Below are positions 56,268 through 64,000 of a stretch of 64,000 bases of DNA, piece by piece. Source of the DNA: Tragulus kanchil. Its lineage: Eukaryota > Chordata > Mammalia > Artiodactyla > Tragulidae. Location of the stretch: the NCBI GenBank assembly GCA_022376925.1, contig JAIOJX010000004.1, positions 177,349,501 to 177,413,500 on the forward strand, read 5' to 3'. Position 1 is the first letter of the stretch; the number at the start of each line of letters is the position of its first letter. The notes beneath the pieces were generated by a model. That model saw only the letters and a program-made list of their open reading frames with translations, searched no databases and had not been told where the DNA came from. A program made the translations under genes and the position numbers.

Positions 56268-58369
56268 CAGGACTTGATTGCCACCTGCATGTGTTGAAGA
56301 CTTACCGGGGTCACTGCAACAGACTCTCACTTCCCCTCTTCATTCCTGCCTCACCCCTTCCACTGTACTCCCACCAAATGGCAGGGGTATTCTTTTTAAG
56401 ATAGGAATTTCAGGGCACTTCCCTGATGGCCCAGTGGCTAAGACTCTATGCTCCCAGTGCAGGGGGCCCTGGTTTGATCCCTGGTCAGGGAACTAGATCC
56501 CACATAGCAAAACTAAGAGTCACATGCCACAATTAAAAAAAAAATTTCCACATGCTACAACTAAGAAGATCCCACATGCTACAGCGAAGATGGAAGACTC
56601 TGTGTGCCCCGACTAAGACCCAGCACAGTCAAATAAATAAAACACAAATTTTAAGTGGATCGGATTATACTTATATATCAGAGTTTAGTCAGCTACCTCC
56701 CTACTGAGGGACACGTCAGTGACTCAGTTCTGTTATTTATTTATTTTTTTTAAACCTTTATTTTGCTTTTAACTTTTACAGAGTTTTGTTATTTACAGAT
56801 ATGTATGTTCCCAGATTAGTCATATGTATATCCCCCCCTTCCCACCCCTCCCGACCATCACACAGAACCCCTGAAGGATCCCCTTTTCTCACAGAGCAAT
56901 GACTAGAGCTATTTTCTTCACTTATGATAGTATAGGCCTTCATGCTACTTCCTTTACGCCTCCCACCTTCTGTTCCTTCCCCACAATGTCCATATGTCCA
57001 CTGTCCATGTCTGTCTTTCCGTCGCTTCACTGCGTGTGCCATCATCACCATCCTACTAGATTCCATATATATGTGTTAATATACTGTATTTGTCCTTCTT
57101 TTTCTGACTGACTTCACTTTTGATGATACATTCTAGATCCAGCCACCTCATTAGGGCTGATTCTTCTGCATTTCTCTTTACAGCTATGTAGTATTCCATT
57201 GTATATATGTACCAGAGCTTTTGGATCCATTCGTCGTCAATGGGCATCTAGGTTCCTTCCATGTTCTAGCTATTGTATAGAGAGCTGCAATGAACATTGG
57301 GGTACAGGTGCTTCTTTCAGACTTGATTGCCACCTGCATGTGTTGAAGACTTACCGGGGTCACTGCAACAGACTCTCACTTCCCCTCTTCATTCCTGCCT
57401 CACCCCTTCCACTGTACTCCCACCAAATGGCAGGGGTATTCTTTTTAAGATAGGAATTTCAGGGCACTTCCCTGATGGCCCAGTGGCTAAGACTCTATGC
57501 TCCCAGTGCAGGGGGCCCTGGTTTGATCCCTGGTCAGGGAACTAGATCCCACATAGCAAAACTAAGAGTCACATGCCACAATTAAAAAAAAAATTTCCAC
57601 ATGCTACAACTAAGAAGATCCCACATGCTACAGCGAAGATGGAAGACTCTGTGTGCCCCGACTAAGACCCAGCACAGTCAAATAAATAAAACACAAATTT
57701 TAAGTGGATCGGATTATACTTATATATCAGAGTTTAGTCAGCTACCTCCCTACTGAGGGACACGTCAGTGACTCAGTTCTGTTATTTATTTATTTTTTTT
57801 AAACCTTTATTTTGCTTTTAACTTTTACAGAGTTTTGTTATTTACAGATATGTATGTTCCCAGATTAGTCATATGTATATCCCCCCCTTCCCACCCCTCC
57901 CGACCATCACACAGAACCCCTGAAGGATCCCCTTTTCTCACAGAGCAATGACTAGAGCTATTTTCTTCACTTATGATAGTATAGGCCTTCATGCTACTTC
58001 CTTTACGCCTCCCACCTTCTGTTCCTTCCCCACAATGTCCATATGTCCACTGTCCATGTCTGTCTTTCCGTCGCTTCACTGCGTGTGCCATCATCACCAT
58101 CCTACTAGATTCCATATATATGTGTTAATATACTGTATTTGTCCTTCTTTTTCTGACTGACTTCACTTTTGATGATACATTCTAGATCCAGCCACCTCAT
58201 TAGGGCTGATTCTTCTGCATTTCTCTTTACAGCTATGTAGTATTCCATTGTATATATGTACCAGAGCTTTTGGATCCATTCGTTCGTCAATGGGCATCTA
58301 GGTTCCTTCCATGTTCTAGCTATTGTATAGAGAGCTGCAATGAACATTGGGGTACAGGTGCTTCTTTCA
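56268..58369. repeat. Direct duplication 16 (56268-57318 / 57319-58369)
   Basis: Copies of 1.05 kb, the shortest unit. They join inside the reverse L1 at a short TTCAGA-like homology. There is one 1-base difference near 57,232. Confidence 0.97.
56415..56645 (+). mobile_element. CHR-1-like SINE
   Basis: GCACTTCCCTGATGGCCCAG head, GGGGGCCCTGGTTTGATCCC, GGAACTAGATCCCACATAGC, GACTAAGACCCAGCACAG and an (AAAT)n tail. The copy is at 57,464-57,694. Confidence 0.9.
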
Positions 58370-59105
58370 GATTTGATTTCATCAGGGTATAAGCCTAAGT
58401 GTGGGATTGCTGGGTCGTATGGTGCTTCTATTTTTAGTTTTTTAAGAAATCTCCAGACTGTCTTCCATAGAGGCTGTATCAATTTACATTCCCACCAGCA
58501 ATGCAGGAGTGTTTCCTTTTCTCCGCAGCCTCTCCAGCATTTATTGTCTGTCGATTTGTGGATGATGGCCATTCTGACGGGTGTGAGGTGATATCTCATT
58601 GTAGTTTTGATTTGCATTTCTCTAATTATTAGTGAAGTTGAGCATTGTTTCATGTGTTTTTTTTTTTTTTAAAACTTTTATTTATTTATTTTTGGCTGTG
58701 CTGGGTCTTTGTTGATGTGTGGGTTTAGCTGCTCTGCGGCATGTGGGATCTTCCCGGATCAGGGACTGAACCCGTGTCTCCTGCACTGGCAGATGGGTTC
58801 TCATCCACTGAGCCACAAGGGAAGCCCTGTTTCATGTGTTTTTGGGCCATCTGTATGTCATCGTTGGAGAGGTGTCTGTTTAGGTCCTTTTCCCATTTTT
58901 TGATTGGGTTGTTTGTTTTTCCAGTGCTGAGTTGTCTGAGTTGCTTGTAGATTTTGGAGATTAATTCTTTGTCTGTTGTTTCATTTGCTATGATTTTCTC
59001 CCATTCTGTGGGCTGTCTATTCAGCTTTTTTGTAATTTCTTTTGCTGTACAAAAGCTTTTAAGTTTCATTAGGTCCCACATGTTCATTTGGTATGGATTG
59101 TTGCA
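56750..59105 (-). mobile_element. L1: ORF2 C-terminal part and 3' UTR, with nested SINEs
   Basis: The 3' end is the T-rich stretch near 56,750 and the 3' UTR runs to about 57,060 (58,105 in the second copy). ORF2 follows in reverse from 58,105 to 58,653 with [29 protein letters not shown] and [11 protein letters not shown]. After the SINE at 58,663-58,826 it continues to 59,087 with [20 protein letters not shown] and [14 protein letters not shown]. The 5' side ends at a Bov-tA. The left part is doubled by duplication 16. ORF2 catalytic domains are absent, so it is dead. Confidence 0.92.
58663..58826 (-). mobile_element. CHR-type SINE inside L1, with TSD
   Basis: T-run, TTTATTTTTGGCTGTGCTGG, GGGATCTTCCCGGATCAGGG, and head GAGCCACAAGGGAAGCCC. 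TGTTTCATGTGTTTTT occurs at both sides (58,645 and 58,828) as the target-site duplication, so the SINE is younger than the L1. Confidence 0.93.
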
Positions 59106-59580
59106 AGGGGTTTCCCAGTTGGCACTAGTGGTAAAGCACCCACTTGCCGGGCTTCCCTGGTGGTCCAGTAGGTGGAAAGTCCGCCTTGCAGTGCAAGGGG
59201 CACCAGTTCAATCCCTGGCCTGGAAGGATCCCATGTGCCGTGGAACGGCTGGACTGCCCAGAGCCGGTGCTCTGCAACGTAAGAGGCCACTGCAATGGGA
59301 GGCCCACACAGGCTGAAGAATAAAGATGGATGAAGATAAATAAATAAAACATCAATAGAAAGAGGCCAAAAAAAAAAAGAAAAAAGAACCCACTTGTCTA
59401 TGCAGGAGACATAAGAGATGTGATTTTGATCCCTGGGTTGGGAAGATTCCCCTGGAGAAGGGCATGATAACCCACTCCAGTATTCTTGCCTGGAGAATCC
59501 CACGGACAGAGGAGCCTGGCAGGCTACAGTCCATAGAGGTTGCAAAGACTTGGACATGACATAAAATGACTTAGCACAGC
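59106..59580 (+). mobile_element. Bov-tA SINE interrupted by a young SINE
   Basis: Head GGGGTTTCCCAGTTGGCACT to CACCCACTTG at 59,147. It resumes at 59,389 (CCCACTTGTCTATGCAGGAG) and runs through Bov-A to GACTTAGCACAGCAC. Confidence 0.92.
59148..59388 (+). mobile_element. Young CHR-like SINE nested in Bov-tA
   Basis: GGGCTTCCCTGGTGGTCCAG head, CAGAGCCGGTGCTCTGCAAC, AAAGATGGATGAAGATAAAT, ATCAATAGAAAGAGGCC and an A-rich tail. ACCCACTTG at each side is the target-site duplication. It lacks the segment between GGCTGGACTG and CCAGAGCCGG seen in other copies. Confidence 0.93.
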
Positions 59581-60200
59581 ACATCACGGGATGCTGCTAA
59601 TGAACATCCTTCTCCAGGTAATAAATGGAGTTTGACTAGAATGACTTCACCGCACTCCCAGTGGGTCTCCCACGCGTTCTGTTTCCCTGCCCCTGCATCT
59701 GGCGCTGGAACAGGTATCCCCGGCCATTGGCAGAACTATGCTATTGGCTCCTGGATTGGCAGAGTGAGGAATTTGCTGAGGACAGAAGTGAAATGCAAAT
59801 CCCTCATCACTGAGGTTATAAGCCAAAAGCAATACTGCAGCCCTGGGGGACTGGAGAGATTCATGGTGTCATCAAGGCCTTTAAAGATGCTGGTGGTAAC
59901 TTTATCACATTCTCACTTCACTCGCAGCGTGGCCAGGGGAGAAGGCAGATGTGTGTCAGAGGATGCCAGTGGGTTACTGCAAACGCAATTGTGAGATGAC
60001 TCGATTGCAGCCGCTATTTCAGATGTGGAATCACTGCTGGGAAAATAAATACAGTCCCTGACACATGGGATGCAGTTATTGATCTAGCAAATGCTGTCTT
60101 CTCTATTGCAAGAGGCAGCAAAGATCCGAAACCCTGCTTGTATTTGTCAGAGTTATCAGCACACCTTCCCCATCTCGCCTTGAGATTTCATTACCATCTT
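59581..60200. other. No recognised feature
   Basis: Unique DNA, repeated from 60,754. A 120-codon plus-strand frame (59,632) has no family motif. Confidence 0.5.
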
Positions 60201-61855
60201 TTTTTTTGGCGGCGGAGGTGGGGGTGGGTTGGGAGGGAGGTGGGGCTGGGCTACTTCTATTGGTCTTTCATATATCTATTTATCATCCTTGTTTGTTATT
60301 TGGCCCGTGTGGGCCTCCCATCACAGTGGTGTCTGTTGTTGCAGAGCACTGGCTCTGGGCGCATGCGCTCCAGAGCTCCGGCTCAGTAATTGGACACATC
60401 GGTCTGGCCGCTCTGCCGCACATGGAATCCTCCCAGGCCAGGGATTGAACCGGAGCCCCTTGCACTGCAAGGCAGTGTCCCTACACACTGGACCACCAGG
60501 GAAGCCCCCTCCTTTTTTTTTCTTTTTCTTGTAACAGAGGGAAAAAAAGATTTAGAGCACAAGCAATCTTGGCCGTGCTCCCGACCCCGAGGCTCCGCTC
60601 AGCCCCAGTGCTTCCCGCCAGCCTGGTAGCCGTGGCCTTCATGCCTGCGGGCAGGCAGTGGGTGCCCATCAGCTCTGAGGCAACTCAGAGGCCACAGGCA
60701 CCTTCTGATTGGGAGAAAAACAAATGAGGTCACCTCTACGGGTAGAGGTTCATGCACTCCCAGTGGGTCTCCCACGCGTTCTGTTTCCCTGCCCCTGCAT
60801 CTGGCGCTGGAACAGGTATCCCCGGCCATTGGCAGAACTATGCTATTGGCTCCTGGATTGGCAGAGTGAGGAATTTGCTGAGGACAGAAGTGAAATGCAA
60901 ATCCCTCATCACTGAGGTTATAAGCCAAAAGCAATACTGCAGCCCTGGGGGACTGGAGAGATTCATGGTGTCATCAAGGCCTTTAAAGATGCTGGTGGTA
61001 ACTTTATCACATTCTCACTTCACTCGCAGCGTGGCCAGGGGAGAAGGCAGATGTGTGTCAGAGGATGCCAGTGGGTTACTGCAAACGCAATTGTGAGATG
61101 ACTCGATTGCAGCCGCTATTTCAGATGTGGAATCACTGCTGGGAAAATAAATACAGTCCCTGACACATGGGATGCAGTTATTGATCTAGCAAATGCTGTC
61201 TTCTCTATTGCAAGAGGCAGCAAAGATCCGAAACCCTGCTTGTATTTGTCAGAGTTATCAGCACACCTTCCCCATCTCGCCTTGAGATTTCATTACCATC
61301 TTTTTTTTTGGCGGCGGAGGTGGGGGTGGGTTGGGAGGGAGGTGGGGCTGGGCTACTTCTATTGGTCTTTCATATATCTATTTATCATCCTTGTTTGTTA
61401 TTTGGCCCGTGTGGGCCTCCCATCACAGTGGTGTCTGTTGTTGCAGAGCACTGGCTCTGGGCGCATGCGCTCCAGAGCTCCGGCTCAGTAATTGGACACA
61501 TCGGTCTGGCCGCTCTGCCGCACATGGAATCCTCCCAGGCCAGGGATTGAACCGGAGCCCCTTGCACTGCAAGGCAGTGTCCCTACACACTGGACCACCA
61601 GGGAAGCCCCCTCCTTTTTTTTTCTTTTTCTTGTAACAGAGGGAAAAAAAGATTTAGAGCACAAGCAATCTTGGCCGTGCTCCCGACCCCGAGGCTCCGC
61701 TCAGCCCCAGTGCTTCCCGCCAGCCTGGTAGCCGTGGCCTTCATGCCTGCGGGCAGGCAGTGGGTGCCCATCAGCTCTGAGGCAACTCAGAGGCCACAGG
61801 CACCTTCTGATTGGGAGAAAAACAAATGAGGTCACCTCTACGGGTAGAGGTTCAT
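59652..61855. repeat. Direct duplication 17 (59652-60753 / 60754-61855)
   Basis: 1.102-kb copies abutting exactly with almost no internal differences. The unit contains unique DNA and one young SINE. Confidence 0.97.
60205..60510 (-). mobile_element. Young CHR-like SINE with C-rich 3' module
   Basis: G-rich left end (GGCGGCGGAGGTGGGGGTGG), CTACTTCTATTGGTC, GCGCATGCGCTCCAGAGCTC, and head CCACCAGGGAAGCCCC. Full length. The copy is at 61,307-61,612. Confidence 0.93.
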
Positions 61856-62746
61856 CCTAAAATTCACGGAAACCCCAAGGAAGCATGGGAAAGCAGCTTC
61901 ATGACGTTCTAAAGTGCAACAACAGGGCTGAAACTGGAAGACATTATGCGAAGTGAAAGGAGCTAGAGCAAGAAAACCAAACCCAAACATTGCTTGATTC
62001 CACTCACATGAGGTCCTGGGAGCAGTCAAGTTCACAGAGACAGATTCATAGAGTCAAATTCAGAGTCTTAACCACTGGACCACCAGGGAAATCCCAGAGT
62101 GAATTTTCTATAACCACAATTAAAAAAGATGTTAAACAAACCCAATCAATGAGTCTGCTTACCTGAATGTGTTTCTGCAGAAATTTGGAAAATGCAAAAG
62201 GAAAGCCATGTTAGGAGCCTTAAAAACACTTAAGTCATTAAGGTCCTTGAAAATGGCCCTAAGACATTTTAGTGATGGGAAACATTGTCATAAGATGGGC
62301 TAATTTTTTTTTTAAAGTTTTGCTATAACAGCTTAGCCAAGTTTCCAAATATTAGTAAAATTGCTTTTAGTTTTTTAGGGTTATGTCAAAGAGTTTCAAG
62401 CCAAGGATGTCATCAAGGAGTACTTCAAATCCAAGTAATGATTAAATTTAAATAAACGGAGCTCTTGTTCTTCAAAAATTAAAATAAAAAAATGTTAAAC
62501 AGTTCAAGCACTGGTATCACATAGAGTAATTCAGTCAAGAGCTTTTAATAAGATTTCAAATGCCGAATATATGTTATATTATTATAGAGTGCAGCTCCAT
62601 TGTACATTGTTAAAAATCTTTTCTTAATAAACCTGGAAAAACTCAAACACCATCACCACTCCGGGCCCCAGAGATTTCAACACATCAGGTAACGTGGAGA
62701 ACTGGGGCATTCTGCTATTCAAGAGAGAAGCTGATTTTTTGGCCTC
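61613..62746. other. Unique DNA with a SINE-head scrap
   Basis: TCTTAACCACTGGACCACCA at 62,066-62,096 is the head of a reverse CHR-type SINE with no body. The rest is AT-rich unique DNA. Duplicated from 62,888. Confidence 0.6.
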
Positions 62747-63982
62747 TATTCCCTGGTGCCTCAGATGGTCATGAATCCACCTGCCAATGCAGGAGACCCA
62801 GGTTCAATCCCTGGGTCAGGAAGATACCCTGGAGAAAGAAATGGCAACCCATTCCAGTATTCTTTCCCAGAAAATTCCATGGACAGACCACAGGCACCTT
62901 CTGATTGGGAGAAAAACAAATGAGGTCACCTCTACGGGTAGAGGTTCATCCTAAAATTCACGGAAACCCCAAGGAAGCATGGGAAAGCAGCTTCATGACG
63001 TTCTAAAGTGCAACAACAGGGCTGAAACTGGAAGACATTATGCGAAGTGAAAGGAGCTAGAGCAAGAAAACCAAACCCAAACATTGCTTGATTCCACTCA
63101 CATGAGGTCCTGGGAGCAGTCAAGTTCACAGAGACAGATTCATAGAGTCAAATTCAGAGTCTTAACCACTGGACCACCAGGGAAATCCCAGAGTGAATTT
63201 TCTATAACCACAATTAAAAAAGATGTTAAACAAACCCAATCAATGAGTCTGCTTACCTGAATGTGTTTCTGCAGAAATTTGGAAAATGCAAAAGGAAAGC
63301 CATGTTAGGAGCCTTAAAAACACTTAAGTCATTAAGGTCCTTGAAAATGGCCCTAAGACATTTTAGTGATGGGAAACATTGTCATAAGATGGGCTAATTT
63401 TTTTTTTAAAGTTTTGCTATAACAGCTTAGCCAAGTTTCCAAATATTAGTAAAATTGCTTTTAGTTTTTTAGGGTTATGTCAAAGAGTTTCAAGCCAAGG
63501 ATGTCATCAAGGAGTACTTCAAATCCAAGTAATGATTAAATTTAAATAAAGCGGAGCTCTTGTTCTTCAAAAATTAAAATAAAAAAATGTTAAACAGTTC
63601 AAGCACTGGTATCACATAGAGTAATTCAGTCAAGAGCTTTTAATAAGATTTCAAATGCCGAATATATGTTATATTATTATAGAGTGCAGCTCCATTGTAC
63701 ATTGTTAAAAATCTTTTCTTAATAAACCTGGAAAAACTCAAACACCATCACCACTCCGGGCCCCAGAGATTTCAACACATCAGGTAACGTGGAGAACTGG
63801 GGCATTCTGCTATTCAAGAGAGAAGCTGATTTTTTGGCCTCTATTCCCTGGTGCCTCAGATGGTCATGAATCCACCTGCCAATGCAGGAGACCCAGGTTC
63901 AATCCCTGGGTCAGGAAGATACCCTGGAGAAAGAAATGGCAACCCATTCCAGTATTCTTTCCCAGAAAATTCCATGGACAGA
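61794..63982. repeat. Direct duplication 18 (61794-62887 / 62888-63982)
   Basis: 1.094-kb copies overlapping the end of duplication 17 by about 60 bases, so the segment at 60,697, 61,798 and 62,892 occurs three times. There is one G difference near 63,549. The first copy breaks inside a Bov-tA. Confidence 0.97.
62747..62887 (+). mobile_element. Bov-tA SINE cut by the duplication junction
   Basis: TATTCCCTGGTGCCTCAGAT head, GGTTCAATCCCTGGGTCAGG and GAAATGGCAACCCATTCCAG, stopping at GGACAGA. The second copy at 63,841-64,000 continues to the window edge. Confidence 0.92.
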
Positions 63983-64000
63983 GGACCCTGGTGAAGAATA

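Noticed and set aside
62381..62437. Short frame reading VKEFQAKDVIKEYFKSK before a stop and AATAAA
   Set aside because: It looked like the tail of a processed pseudogene, but I could not match it to any protein and the upstream frame is closed. Not supported.
583..63982. A programmed or element-driven tandem duplication system
   Set aside because: No shared motif, target site or element occurs at the 18 junctions; unit content ranges from unique DNA to SINEs, L1 and exons. Contig overlap explains it more simply.
1..64000. CRISPR arrays, bacterial operons, true tRNA genes
   Set aside because: The many tRNA-like A/B-box sequences are SINE heads with SINE bodies and tails; spacing of repeats is irregular and the DNA is mammalian throughout.

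Overview
This is nuclear DNA of a ruminant mammal. The only protein-coding host gene I can support is MCHR1 (melanin-concentrating hormone receptor 1), two coding exons on the minus strand between about 45.6 and 49.2 kb. Almost everything else is intergenic sequence packed with interspersed repeats: Bov-tA SINEs and BovB LINE pieces (ruminant hallmarks), older CHR-type tRNA-Glu SINEs, L1 tails, L2 and MIR relics, and several solo-LTR-like pieces. All intact Bov-A-containing SINEs I could read have a tRNA head plus one Bov-A unit. I saw no Bov-A2 dimer, which hints at a non-pecoran ruminant such as a chevrotain (inference only). The dominant structural feature is not a gene. Eighteen separate segments of about 1.05-1.17 kb are each present twice, head to tail and almost adjacent, spread over the whole window. 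The 18 segments are unrelated to each other, the copy length is nearly constant, the copies differ mainly by homopolymer indels and by scrambled bases at the junctions, and junctions fall anywhere (inside SINEs, L1, MCHR1 exon 2). I read this as unmerged overlaps between consecutive contigs, i.e. an assembly artefact, so the true locus is probably about 44 kb. Layout, with duplicated pairs in brackets: 1-9 kb BovB, L2, an LTR split by SINEs, L1 tail and Bov-tA [583-2741, 3500-5828]; 9-17 kb MIR, MaLR-like LTR and SINEs [8911-11144, 11880-14103, 14530-16689]; 17-19 kb three LTR relics; 19.7-22 kb mostly unique DNA [19743-21986]; 22-26 kb old L1, an LTR hit by a young SINE, and Bov-tA [23956-26151]; 26.8-27.1 kb a 170-bp imperfect palindrome; 27.5-34 kb a 5'-truncated L1, L2 and BovB [27524-29805, 29523-31745, 31817-34045]; 34-43 kb unique DNA, Bov-tA, an LTR and BovB [35391-37593, 39711-41946]; 45-50.4 kb MCHR1 with its CpG-rich first exon [45595-47826, 48482-50688]; 50.6-64 kb upstream intergenic DNA with an LTR, a reverse L1 carrying nested SINEs, and more SINEs [50598-52863, 56268-58369, 59652-61855, 61794-63982]. 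MCHR1 is damaged in each duplicate but the damage is complementary. Exon 2 copy A (45558-46538) has a correct 3' end and stop but a scrambled acceptor. Copy B (46704-47650) has a clean acceptor but a nonsense change at the Tyr of NPxxY and then breaks off. Exon 1 copy A (48885-48966) is in frame; copy B (49984-50064) has lost one base. Joining exon 1 copy A, the 5' part of exon 2 copy B and the 3' part of exon 2 copy A gives a 353-codon model, the length I recall for the human receptor. I found no previously undescribed biological system. The points most worth checking are the systematic duplication artefact, a densely represented CHR-like SINE subfamily with a C-rich 3' module, and the palindrome near 27 kb.
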